A DNA stretch of 64,000 nt from Bugula neritina (taxonomy: Eukaryota > Bryozoa > Gymnolaemata > Cheilostomatida > Bugulidae), in NCBI GenBank assembly GCA_964035545.1, contig OZ037768.1:19695700-19759699 (forward strand). Direction: 5' to 3'. The first letter of the stretch is position 1. Every line of letters starts with the position of its first letter. Below, one piece after another: positions 15,277-60,000 of the stretch. The notes below the pieces were generated by a model that saw only the letters and a list, made by a program, of their open reading frames with translations, was not told the origin of the DNA and did not search any database. Position numbers and translations under genes: made by a program.

Positions 15277-16611
15277 ATGAATTTTCATAAACTTAATAAA
15301 GATTCACAGGAAAGCACAGCTCATGAGCTTGACTTATTCAGTGTTCCTTTATCAAAAACTAGTGTTCTTGAAGGTGAAATTCATGAACTTGGTCCACTAC
15401 GAGCACCAAGAGGAAATGCACCGATCGAATTTGAAATTGATGGAAATACTGATCACTATTTGGACTTGAGTAACTCGTTTCTTCATGTGCAATGTAAAGT
15501 GCTAAAACAAGATGGAACGGAATTAGCTAATGTGGATGACGACAAAAAAATTGCTCCAAGCAACAATTTACTACATTCGTTGTTTCAATCTTTGACAATT
15601 CAAATAAATGGAAAAGAAATTGAACATGAAGCAAATTACGCTCATAAAGCTTTCCTCTCAAATAAGCTCAACTTTGGAAAAGATGCTAAATCTACTCACA
15701 TCACTCCACATCTTTGGATTGAAGATGAAATGTTTGAGAACCACACTGAAAAATTATCTGCTCAACAACAGACCAAAATGACATCCAGAGTAAATAAAGT
15801 GTCTTTGAGTAAAACTCTCGATCTTATTGGACGACCAAATAGTGTATTATTCAACCAGCCTCGTTACCTTATTCCAGGACTTGTCATCAATATTAAACTT
15901 CAAAGAAACAATGCAGACTTTGTGCTTCAAAAAACAGAAGGACATGAAACTGATTATAAAATTGAAATCATTAGTGCTGAACTTCTTGTGAGGAAAGTCC
16001 GTGTTCATCCGAGTATTGCAACATCACACATGACTCTTCTGAATCAAGGAAAAAAGGTTCTCTACCCAATTCATCAAACAGACACACAGTTTTTTACCAT
16101 TTTTCCCGGTAGACAAAATGAACGCATCAACATTCTTCAAAACAAACAAGAAGCAAAGATTGTTATTGTTGGATTAGTTAGTCATACAGCAAAAAATGGC
16201 TCATACCTCCACTCTCCGTTCAAATTTGAAAATTATGATGTGTCCTCAGTAAATCTAACTGTAAATGGTCATAATGTACTTAACACTCCTTTGCAACTTA
16301 ACTTTGGGAAAGATATCTATGCACGTGCATATCATAACCTCATGTCAGTATGCGATAAAAGCTTCATGAATGAGGGCAACAATATATCTTTGGAAGAATT
16401 TAAAGAAAGTGTCTGCTTATTTGCTTTTGATAATACTCCTGATCAGTGTCATGGTGAAGGAATCCACTTGATTCGTCAAAGTACCACAACTCTTGATTTA
16501 ACCTTTCGTAAGCCAACTGAAGAAACAATAAGCGTATTAGTGTACACAGAAACAGATGATCTGATTGAAATTGATAAGACTCGAGTAGCAACAAGAGCTT
16601 CAACATCATGA
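15277..16611 (+). CDS. Major capsid protein (double jelly roll, hexon-like)
   Basis: A 444-aa intact frame that starts 17 nt after the preceding stop and overlaps the protease gene by ATGA at its end. Recognisable Polinton capsid features include an early L-D-L-F-x-x-P, then I-x-x-L-G-P-L followed by P-I-E-F, Y-L-D-L-S-N-S-x-L (about residues 61-70), N-N-L-L-H-S-L-F-x-x-L...I-N-G (about 91-110) and R-x-Y-L-I-P-G (about 197-204). The second half has the N-F-G-K-D-I-Y-x-R-A-Y motif. These fit the two-barrel subunit that forms pseudo-hexameric capsomers. No stop, frameshift or intron is seen. Confidence 0.9.
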   Translation: MNFHKLNKDSQESTAHELDLFSVPLSKTSVLEGEIHELGPLRAPRGNAPIEFEIDGNTDHYLDLSNSFLHVQCKVLKQDGTELANVDDDKKIAPSNNLLHSLFQSLTIQINGKEIEHEANYAHKAFLSNKLNFGKDAKSTHITPHLWIEDEMFENHTEKLSAQQQTKMTSRVNKVSLSKTLDLIGRPNSVLFNQPRYLIPGLVINIKLQRNNADFVLQKTEGHETDYKIEIISAELLVRKVRVHPSIATSHMTLLNQGKKVLYPIHQTDTQFFTIFPGRQNERINILQNKQEAKIVIVGLVSHTAKNGSYLHSPFKFENYDVSSVNLTVNGHNVLNTPLQLNFGKDIYARAYHNLMSVCDKSFMNEGNNISLEEFKESVCLFAFDNTPDQCHGEGIHLIRQSTTTLDLTFRKPTEETISVLVYTETDDLIEIDKTRVATRASTS

Positions 16612-17051
16612 ACACTCTTCAATTGTTAGAAGTTTTGAGCAAAGACCTATTTTTGACGAAAAGATTTCGATATGTTCTCCCATTAGACAAGTTTATGCAG
16701 ACTAATTTTCCTTTCTCTTCATCAATTATATTCAACTATGATACTTCAGAAAAGCCAGGAAGCCACTGGGTGGCAGTGTTTATATCCGAAAAAGGAAAAA
16801 TAGAATATTTTGATTCATATGGAATTAAGCCTATTACAAAAGAACTATTGTCTAAAATTTGCTCTTTATCAAACGTTATGCCTCGTTTCAATTTAATCAG
16901 ATTTCAAAGCAAATCTTTTGTATGTGGACAATACTGTTTAATATTTTTGATGCTTCGAGCTAGAGGATTTTCTTTTTCTTTTATTCAGAATTTGTTGTTA
17001 GAATGCTCTACACCACATGAGAGAGGATCACATATTAAACATGTTTATTAA
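16608..17051 (+). CDS. Adenain-type maturation cysteine protease
   Basis: A 147-aa protease of the adenovirus/SUMO-protease (Ulp1) clan that processes virion proteins. The catalytic His is in G-S-H53-W, followed by the strand V-A-V-F and an acidic residue in Y-F-D69-S-Y-G. A Gln at about 100 could form the oxyanion hole, and the nucleophile Cys106 lies in V-C-G-Q-Y-C. The order and spacing are those of Polinton proteases. The start codon overlaps the capsid gene stop (ATGA 16608-16611). The frame is intact and is the last gene before the right end; AATAAA follows at 17141. Confidence 0.88.
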   Translation: MNTLQLLEVLSKDLFLTKRFRYVLPLDKFMQTNFPFSSSIIFNYDTSEKPGSHWVAVFISEKGKIEYFDSYGIKPITKELLSKICSLSNVMPRFNLIRFQSKSFVCGQYCLIFLMLRARGFSFSFIQNLLLECSTPHERGSHIKHVY

Positions 17052-17140
17052 TAAATTGACAGGGTTTAACCTTGATGTTTACAAAATGTAAGCAAAGTAA
17101 CACATATTGCATGCATGACAATTTTTTGTAAAATTTCCTC

Positions 17141-17146
17141 AATAAA
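17141..17146 (+). promoter_or_regulatory. Possible poly(A) signal ending the right-hand Polinton gene block
   Basis: AATAAA lies 90 bp after the protease stop, in the 174-bp spacer before the right terminal repeat. Confidence 0.4.
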
Positions 17147-17225
17147 TATTTTCAACCTCACAGTATTTACTACTATTGATTGAACAAAATTTATCTTCTA
17201 GCACAGTAATCATTCAAGCGCAAAG

Positions 17226-17338
17226 AAAAAAATTAATGTATAATTAATTACCCCAGCCGTGAGTAAAATGATTTCTCGGTGTGAGTAATGGGGAATATAA
17301 CACAGGGATGGGGTCCCAAATGCTCCACATATACTACT
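17226..17338 (-). repeat. Polinton right terminal inverted repeat
   Basis: The exact reverse complement of 227-339 over 113 bp. It ends ...ACTACT and is followed at once by the target duplication GATGTA. Inside the repeat the neighbouring bases resemble left units 2 and 3 (T-run then CTTTG) more than left unit 1. Confidence 0.95.
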
Positions 17339-17344
17339 GATGTA
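17339..17344. repeat. Right target-site duplication of the Polinton (GATGTA)
   Basis: Identical to 221-226 on the other side of the element. Confidence 0.95.
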
Positions 17345-17937
17345 TGGAAACACCACAATTTTATACCAACATATGGAAATCATCAAATTTATTCAGCTAC
17401 ACTTGAACGAAAGATCACTCTTTCATGACCATGCAAAAATTGATTAAAATATATATACAATATACAACATAAGGAACTTCCCAAATGTTTAAACGTCAAA
17501 GAAAACACAGCTTTGAATATTTGATAAAAATAATGACCCAGACAATGTTTTTGACAATGATGCATATAAGATCTGAAATAGTTCATATTTAGTCAAATAC
17601 AATGTCATGTTTATTGCTAGACAAATTAGTAATATATTATTTATATCTTTAATATCTAGAACATGGAATTTTGAAAATGACATAGGATCTTTAACTTCTA
17701 TAAATTTATACCTTTCTCAAGAAACTTAGCAATTTTTAAAATATGTTTGATACAATTTCAAGATAACTTTTGCTTTATGGTAAAGGCTTTTACACCAACA
17801 CATAATGCCTGGACTTATTTTGGGCATCTGTGAAACATAAGTTTAACATAGCGACTTTCCAACATCAGTTTATCAATCTACATTAGAGCAAAGATGGTCT
17901 ACTAAATGAAACATATACCATTAGGAGCAGAGCACAC

Positions 17938-19704
17938 AGCGCCTGCTTCTAATGCTATTAGATGTGCTGCTGCAAAGTCCCAGATGTGAGGCCCGAATTG
18001 AACGTTAGCATCAATATAACCAGCAGCAACATGGCAGATATCTAAGGCAGCACTCCCAATACATCTTATACTACAACATAAGAAAATTTATCTCTTTTTT
18101 ATACTCTCATCACTGAAAAAAGATAATTCCAGATCATAAAAAAATTGTAGTAACTATTTTATATAAAACTTACACGCAGCAAACATTACTCTTCATGAGA
18201 AAGCTAAAAATATTTTATAGAAAAGTAACTTATTTCCGGCAAAGTTGTTAATTTAAAGCAAAACAGAGCTCTACACTTACCCATGACATTTCTCTACTAG
18301 AGTATTCATTATACCCATTTTAAACTTCAAGAAGTCTGTTTTTCTCTGAGGCCCAAACCCTGCCGCTATTAATGAGCTATTTAAATCTGAAACAAAATCA
18401 TCTTGTTATGAGCTTCACAGATTAACCCAAAAAAACAGTACTAATATTATTGATTTTATGCTTAATATTTCGTGAGAAACTAGCAAGTTAATTTTTTAAG
18501 CAAATGCAAAACAATTACTTGCAGATATGTTTACTTGCACCTGCTAAAGATGTCAATCACATTACAAACCCTCACTTTATGCCTAAAAATAATGTCATCC
18601 TGTGTAAAAATATTCTTTGTGGGGCTAGATCTATATTTGTTATGTAGGTATAACTTAAGAAACATATTCCTCCATTAAAGGTTAGTATTCACATGAACAA
18701 GTACCTGTAGTCGATGAGCATTTTATCACTCGGCCATTACAGAATGCACCTTCTCCTTTGATAGCTGAGTATATCTTATCATTTGGTATATCATAAACTA
18801 TACCCAACACTGGATCCTTCTCAACAAATAACCCGACTGATATACAGTAAGCCGGAAATCTACAAAAATGCATCATCATTTCAAACACTGAAACAGAACG
18901 GCTACCTTTCATATAATAATTATACTTGTTATTTACAATCAACAAAAATTACCCATGGACAAAGTTAGTTGTACCATCAATTGGATCAATTATCCAAGTT
19001 GGTTCATTTGTTAGATTACATTCCCCACCATCAGCTACCATTTCTTCTGCAATAAACCTACAATGAAAAAATTGTGAGACATGGCTTAAAGGATTATGTT
19101 AGATTATAGTCTCTATAACCTCTTGTCTTTTCATACGCAATACTCAGATTGATAATATTTTTAAATCTAAATGCTTTGCAAAACATGGAAATTTGAAATG
19201 AAGAAAATAAAGCACTAAAACAACGAATATGGTTCCTTATTAAACGAATGATTTATGAACACTCATTTGCAAAACAAACAAATTATTGAATGCTAGAACA
19301 CAAACTTGTGAGCTGGGTAGCATCGTGATAGCTGACCAATGAGTAACTTTTCTGTTTCTCTGTCATATTCGGTAACTAAGTCAGCGAATGATTCTTTATT
19401 ATCTGATGAAGGTTTCGTGGAAGCAATGTGAGCTGATTTCACATACTACAGAGGTAATACAGCATAGTAGACAAACCAAGCAGTTACTAATCAACATAAA
19501 AAGAACTACATGCAATAAATAGAAAATTTCAAACAAAAGAATGTTGCATAAAAATATTTTTCACCAATTTAAAACTTAAATAGCACATATGCTTATAGAT
19601 GGATACAGGGAGGGGAAGAGTTTATGACATTTACCCACCTTTCCAGATGAAACTACTAGCTCACAGGCATTCTTGAAAATTTGTCTAGTAATTATCTTGT
19701 TCAT
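17938..19704 (-). CDS. Inositol monophosphatase, coding exons 1-6
   Basis: A Mg-dependent, Li-sensitive-type phosphatase of inositol recycling, cytosolic in known members. Minus-strand exons are 19639-19704 (ATG at 19704), 19306-19445, 18953-19057, 18705-18859, 18281-18386 and 17938-18070. The seventh is at 86-211. All have AG acceptors and GT donors, the last donor (GCT|GTGTGC) being weak. Phases chain and the total is 276 aa, against 277 in human IMPA1. Visible motifs are F-I-A-E-E (metal-binding Glu 73), [12 protein letters not shown] (metal-binding Asp 93 and 96), G-E-G-A-F-C-N-G and W-D-F-A-A-A...E-A-G. The Polinton lies in the last intron. The assignment to IMPA1 versus IMPA2 is not resolved. 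Confidence 0.9.
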
Positions 19705-22460
19705 TTCTATAAAAGAGAGCAAAATTAAAAACACTGGTATTATGCAGCAAATATTTATGTAGCAAATTAATAATGTAAACAAACAATTGATTATATGTAA
19801 AAGACATTACTTACTTTCCAAAGATTCATAATGCATACCTGTTGTGCAGTCAGTGAAATGATAAAACATTCACCAATAATCCATCATTTATGACTTGACA
19901 AGTACTTCTTTTTTCCTTGTTTACTTGTGGATTAATTAAAAAAAGTATATAAGATTTCGCTACTCAGCCTTTCCATAAATTTGTGATGAATATGTTTTGA
20001 TTAACCACATTTCGGCATTGAGCGATAGCTAATCCTCATTGTGATTTACTAAATTATTTATCGGTAATTAGAAAAATGCATTTGAAGCAGAGACATTTCA
20101 CGAGCCTGTGTTGTAAAGATTAGGTTTGACAAATGATGTAGTGATATGCAAAAATTAAAAGATATGCTTTTAGCCAAAAATCATAAAAAACTAATACTAA
20201 TAGTAATATGTATAGTGATAGTGATAATATTAAATTTAATAAAATAAAAATATGATCCTAAATAACAAAATACTCATACTCAGTAGCAGTAGGATTATCA
20301 GTATGAGTATGATAATTATCATAATTAATATTATAATGATATTGATTATGATACTCATGCTCATAGTCATAGTAGTAGTCACTGATACTGATAGTGAAGC
20401 ATACACTAATACTATACTGGTACTGATATGGTGAACTCAAAATTAAGTTACTCATACTGATTCACTAATAGACCTAGAGTGACAGTCTAATCATAATGAT
20501 CATGATAATAACTAACATTGATCATGATAGTATTAGTACTAATCTGATTATCATTATTAATATTATTATATACTTATGATAATCATAATGTTGATCATAA
20601 TGATAATGATAAGTCATGAATTTATCACAGCCTGATCACCATAATGAATATCAATATGAATATGGTAATCATAAAATTAAATCATTATGATTAATATTAA
20701 AAATGTTATAAATATTTTAAAATTTATATCATCACGAACCGCCTAGTGAAAGTCAGTTAGTCATACTCATACTCATACTGATAGTCATAGATAATTGACT
20801 TTGAATCATCAAATCATAATGACAAGGCCAATAAAAATAGAATCATAATGTTACTGAATATCATCATTATTGTAAATGTTACTAAATATCAGTATTATTG
20901 TATTAGTCAGAAAAAATACAATTAGGGTATAGTAATACTAATAGTAATACTAATACTCTATTACAAAATATAGTAACATAATTTATGAATGAAGCGTGCG
21001 ACATTCGGTAAATATAGCAGTGTTCTATGGAAAATAAACATACCAATACAACGAAGAATCTAAATTGACACCCGTAAATCTATTTCCGGCATAGTAAAAC
21101 TTCAACAGGAAATACAAATAAACAGAACCTTTACCCGAAGTCTGTGGATGAAATTGAGCTAATAGTAATTCTAATACTAATACTGTAATGGTTATTATCC
21201 TCTAAGCTCTTTCGTAGTATAAACATATAATATATGCAGTCACCATTGCTATTGGTATTGCACTGCACACACTTTTGTACTTAAAACTAAAACTTGCTGT
21301 TGTTACGTTCAAAAGTTATACTCATGTTAATAGAAAATCCTGTGGTGTTCTTATTCTAGATCAGGTTCAACTTTAAGTTTAAATTTAAACTTTTACTTTT
21401 ACTTTTAGTTTACTTCAACTCAAATTTAAGTTTAAGATTAATTTAAATTATAAATACATTTATTTATATTTATACTACTATTAGTATTACTATTACTATT
21501 AGTATTACTGTTAGATTTACTTATAATTTTACTTCAACTTTTAGTCTTTCCTTTGGATATCATAATGACAATCATCATATTGATATTGATAATCATAATT
21601 TATTAATTATAAAATTCAATGAAATTTAATGATAATCTTAATCAATTTATCAAACGTGATTAAATGTTAAATCTGATAATTGATGTTTTAATTTTTATTT
21701 TAAAACTAGAATCTAGGAAATGGTGTAACCATTACTATTAGTATTAGTATTAGTCTTTGATTTGCTAAGCCATTTAAGCTAAAACAATTACAATATGCAC
21801 AGGAAAATAAATCTAACTAGCTAGTTTCAGTACCTCTATTTAAATTAATGAATGCTTGAAGTATTGCACAAGCAATTTATTTGACCAGGGAGGGTTAAAA
21901 CTTATGCAAAAATTAAAAAATAATTAAAAATTATAAATACTGATATTTCAACACATCAAAGATGGTAATTATAAGTACTGTTGCTAGTACAGTTGCTAAG
22001 TTTCGTTATTTTATACCTTGTACCTTTTTACCTTTGCATGTTTAACTTTTTGTATCAATACGAATTTATATTTGACAATCAGAGTTATATAGTTATAAGT
22101 TTCGGTACATATATTCACATTAATATTAAACTTCTGTCTGTAGGCACCACCAATTTTGGCTATTCAAAAGCTAGTAATTTTACTATTACCTGGTTTCAAA
22201 ACCATCATTCACACTGTAATTATAAATTATTTTCAATTTTTCTTTGCCGTTTTCTCATTTAGTACTCTATTTTGTTTTTAATTTTTTGTAAAATTTGTTT
22301 GCTCAACAATAGGCTACTACTTGACGGTTGCTATTAGAATGTTTACTTTTTTAACACTGTAGTTTTTGCTAAATCATGTTTTAGAACCCATGTATTTATA
22401 TTAACCCTAAAGCAGCTCATAAGCAGAACCCAAAACTATTTCAATAACGTGTAGAAAGGA
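19705..22460. other. Intergenic region between divergent IMPase and NF1 genes
   Basis: No coding exon recognised. The region must hold the promoters of both divergent genes, but I see no certain core element. Most of 20190-21760 is low-complexity DNA, described separately. Near 22300-22460 the sequence returns to ordinary composition before the NF1 start codon. Confidence 0.6.
20190..21760. repeat. Cryptically simple, self-complementary AT-rich tract
   Basis: The DNA is built from a few short words and their complements (ACTAAT/ATTAGT, TCATAC/GTATGA, TGATAATCATAATG) without a fixed period. Dense patches lie at 20190-20960 and 21380-21750. Examples are CAGTATGAGTATGATAATTA near 20300 and TATTAGTATTACTATTACTA near 21480. 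Many local palindromes result. Short frames here (for example 20252-20434) are by-products. Confidence 0.7.
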
Positions 22461-55633
<33,173 letters not shown>

Positions 55634-57020
55634 GCAATCTACTTCAAGTTTTCCTAAATACTCAATATTTTCTACTCCGAACTGCCAAGCTTATTGTTTA
55701 AACATAGCTTCGTTCTGTAACATTACATTGTGCAATTATTACTTGCTATATAAGTCAATAATCATACTTATTGCCAATATTTAGTTCTATAATGTACGTC
55801 AAATTGTCTCCTATTTTCATCTTTCTACTATTGATATCAATATTCAATTAATTAAACTATTATTGTTGTAGAACTTTATATATATATTTTATTAGATTTG
55901 TATGTCTGGTATATTTGTTGTACATAGCTTTTCACAGTGTTCCATATTTTGTCATCTCATCCTATGGTGCTTATCTATTCAATCTTTTGTCTTCTAGTTT
56001 AATAGTATCTCTGCATCGTCATGTTTTACAATTATTCTAATGTTTAACATAATTATGATGATAACATCTTTTGAATGTTTTGTGAAATAAATATTACAAA
56101 AATGTTATGTTCATGTATGCATTAGCTATAACGATAAATTGGCTGCCATGCTTTATATGGTCATATTATGTAGTTAATGGTTTATTTGAGAATTCTGTTA
56201 AAAGTTGCAACTGTTTTTTTTTCAATTGAACAATAATCTATAAAATATATTGAACGAATCAGCTGCAAAGGTTCTAAAATGATCCATGTGTAATTTTTGA
56301 AAAGGTGAGATTCATTGCATGTATCAATCAGTGTTAACATTCTACTGCGTATACTGTTTTTATATCAATTCTCTAACAAAATCATCTATATGCACAATGA
56401 CGTGCAACTGCTAAAGTTCCTATGGCAAAGTATATTAACTTTTATTATTAGTGTCTGAAATCCCAATTTACTTTAAAATAATGATTGTAACTAAAAATTG
56501 CATGGATGTGATATTTTGTCATAGCATGGTGCAGTAGCAGTCTCTTTCATTTGCAAACTAGGTTTTAAAATTGGCAGATCTCTTTTAAATATATATTAAA
56601 AAGCAGAAGATCAGGGAGTTTTTAATAACCTTATTTTGGTTTCAATATTTTAGCTCATTATAAACATAATGTACATCTATCGCAAAATAATGTGCGGAGT
56701 TATCCTCTCGGTTTACCACTTCTAGCTGATTGTGGAACAAACGTTAAATTCCTTTCCCGTTAGTCTTATGCATTTGATAATAATTTTTAATTATTATAAA
56801 TTTTTACAAAATTAATTTTGTTTGAAACAAAATAAAATACAATTATTTATTTGAAATTGAAAACTATATGCGAAACTATGTATTTGAGCAGGTTGCCGTG
56901 ACAAAATAGACAACTTCCGGTTAGCAGCATTGTTTCTGGAGAGAGTAAAACTATAATAACAAAAAACTTCCATCATCACAAGTTACTTTCAATAGTGTGA
57001 ATTTATATTACACTTTAATT
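55634..57020. other. Intergenic region between NF1 and CFAP100
   Basis: It should contain the NF1 3' untranslated region and the CFAP100 promoter. The best poly(A) signal is AATAAA at 56086. No other gene, repeat array or RNA gene is evident. The region just before the CFAP100 ATG lacks a clear core promoter element. Confidence 0.6.
56086..56091 (+). promoter_or_regulatory. Possible NF1 poly(A) signal
   Basis: AATAAA lies 453 bp after the NF1 stop, within TGTGAAATAAATATT. Confidence 0.4.
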
Positions 57021-60000
57021 ATGAGTTTGCCTAGATCAACAGTAGCTTCTCCGGCTGCTTCTAACGTATCTGGAAAAGAATCACGTAAGTGCAGATATAT
57101 TAACAATCATTTTACTTTGTTCTCAGCCTTTCACTCAGCTCTATCAGTATCAGAAGTTGAAGTAATAGTAATAATAGATTTAATTTACATACTGATGTAA
57201 TAGATAAAACGATAATTATATTCGCTAAATTTCTAGTAAGTTAAATTTGAGGATCAATGTTTTGGTAACATTCAACAGTTATATATTAAGCATAAATGCA
57301 TTAAATAATTTCAAAAGCATTAAAGATAAAATTGAGTAGGTAACTAGTTTTATTTTTTTGCAATAGTAAAATATTCTGAGGTTGTGATAGCAGCTGTAAT
57401 AAAAACTGTTTTGATTGTAATTAAAAATTTTGTTAGGTAACTGAATTTAAGGGATGCGTTGCAGTTTTTTGTAACAGCGATAATGAAACACATTGTTCTA
57501 CATAATTTGAACACCACATTTGATTGATACCCCACAATCGACAGCATGGATTTCACAAAAGAATTTCATGTGAAATAACATTTGTAGAAGCTAGCACAAA
57601 ATTGTAAGAAGCACATGAAACAAATGTGCAACTCATGCAGTAGGTCTATACTTTGCTAAAGCTTTTAACAAAGTACCCCGTGATTTATTACTCATGAATG
57701 AACCATCACAAATCCCAAAAATTAACCGCCAGATTTTGAGCTAGATTTACGGTTCCCTCATAAGTTGTAAGCAAAGTTTAGTCATCAAAACACGCACTTC
57801 TTCAGAGCTGGCAGTTACATCTGGGATGCCCCAGAGTTCTGTTCTTAATCCAGTTCTTTTCTTGTCCCATATAAATGACTCACCAAACTATCTAAACTGT
57901 AAAATAAACCTAGTCATTTATGATACACTAATCTATCAAAGAATGAACACTTAGGAAGACAGAAAAGGTTTCAAAGTCAACAGTAATGCACTAGAGATTC
58001 TTAAAACTTAGTAATATTGTGATTCACACTTATCTGGTTATGCTACATCAGGCCCTGTACTTGTTTATCAACTCACCGAATAGTTTTTGATCTGTTGATA
58101 GGATAGGGGCTCCAGGTTATGGCACCCGTCTGGTGGTGCTCTGCAGCCCTGGTTTTTGGGCTGAGCGCTTTTTATTCATAAATGTTAGTTGCAATATTAG
58201 AGGAATCTGTTCACATAATTATGGCTGTTGAAAGCACGTTGTAATGCTGTTACTATGCAAAGAAGTGACATGGGAACTATTTGTACACTAATTTACACAA
58301 GAGTTTAGAAATATTTAAACCATCTAAAAATGCTTTGCTGCTTCTCTCCATTATGTTTTAATAGCAATTAATATTTTGTACTTTAGTTGGAGTCTGTTTA
58401 GTTCTATAAGTATAATGTTTACAAATATTGACTTTGTCTTAATAATTACCTTAAATGTATTTGTATTTATGTAAATTTAAATGTATGTATTGTTGTTTGT
58501 AGAGATATCTCGTAATACTGGTGCCATATCATTTCCTCACTCTGGTCGGCCATCTGCTAAAACCCAAAAATCTGCTGAAGTTAATTCAGGTAGGCGAATT
58601 GATCAAGTTTGCACCTTTTAACATGTAAAATAGTTCTACTGATAATGACAATCTTGTAGGATTTTAAAAACATTTGTAGAAAATGGATATGATCCTAATG
58701 TCAATCCTTTTCGGATGCCACCAGACAATGATATTTTCCAGCGTCGAGATCAGGAGCGCTTGAGAAAAAAACAGGTAATTTTTCTGTATATACAGCTTTT
58801 TATTGTTTCTTTTTGGACATAAGTACAGTAGTTATGTTACATACGCTTATGGTGCTGCATTTTTTAAAAAAAACTAAAATTTTTCTTGCAAATTTCGAGT
58901 AGCAAAAGTAAATCGCATAGGCTTTAAAATAAAAAGAGCCAAATTTTCTGTTTCTGTCACTTTTAAGTAAGCTTCGCATACATCTTGTGTAAGTCAGTTA
59001 CAAACATATTTAAATCTATAAGCATCTTTAAAATTTTCAATTTTTTATTTCTAAGTTTGTTTGTTGTTTATACAACGAAATAGTCATAAATTGTGATATT
59101 ATGCCCATTTTATATTATAGACTTTTTATAAAGAAAATATATGCATGCATACAGTTTTTTTTATAAAAATTGGTAATCGCGGTAACACAACCTAAGCAAC
59201 TACTTTATTTGATAATAAAGTTCCACTAGAAACTTGGCTTTATTCATATGCAATTGAAAGATGGGAAAAAGCTTCAATCTCCAGCAATTTGTATTGTAGA
59301 CCAAACTAAAATTGTTTTGCAGTGACTTGAAACGGTGTGAGTGGAGAATTTTTGCTGATGAGAATTTAAGCAAGCGTAGAAATGTTTATTTATACTGTCT
59401 CTCTAACTCTTTACTTGTACACAGCTTCGAGAAAAGCAGAAGACTATGAAAGTGCATGAAAAGATGACTTATGCTGCTAAAGTAAATCACAAGACTCGGA
59501 GCATGATTCGCCCAGCTGACTCGGAAGAAGAACTGGAAGCTATAGAGGATGGTGAGGGTGGTGGAAAAGGCTCTCTGGCCGTGAAAGAGGATCCTCAGTT
59601 TGTGATAGCTGTCACGAGAGGTACTGTATATGAACTAAAACTTCCAGGGGGGTTATGGTTCAAGGGGTACTGTATATGACTGATGGGGTTATTATTAAAG
59701 TTCATGGCTTTCAATCAGTCTTAGTCTCTTATCATCAATGGTTCTTGAGTCTTGTATTCCACAAGCATTGGCAACTGCTTAGCCTCTGTATTCTATAATA
59801 TTAAAATACACAATGCTCATCTATATATATATATATAGCTTTACTTGATCAAATTGATTTGTTCCTAGGTTATATAATATTTTTATAATAAAGCTGTAAT
59901 GCATTAGATTTAAAACTGAAACTTATTTTATATTGGTTTAAACTTTATAGAACTTGAAAAGTTTGTGAAGCTATAACTCTGTAATTTAAACTCATATACC

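Larger units (their letters stand above)
227..17338 (+). mobile_element. Polinton/Maverick (adintovirus-like) element, 17,112 bp, nearly intact
   Basis: The element is bounded by 113-bp terminal inverted repeats (227-339 and 17226-17338) that I read as identical, starting 5'-AGTAGTATATG and ending in the complement, and by a 6-bp target duplication. It carries the diagnostic Polinton set in one orientation: packaging ATPase, protein-primed DNA polymerase B, retroviral-type integrase with chromodomain, penton-like minor capsid protein, double-jelly-roll major capsid protein and adenain-like cysteine protease. Such elements are known both as transposons and as integrated genomes of adintovirus-like viruses. 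The identical ends suggest recent insertion. I saw one disabling lesion, a frameshift near the 3' end of the polymerase gene. The element lies antisense within the last intron of a host inositol monophosphatase gene. A hAT-type MITE has landed inside one of its introns. Confidence 0.96.

Noticed and set aside
18783-18968. Plus-strand 61-codon frame
   Set aside because: Shadow of inositol monophosphatase exons 3-4 on the minus strand.
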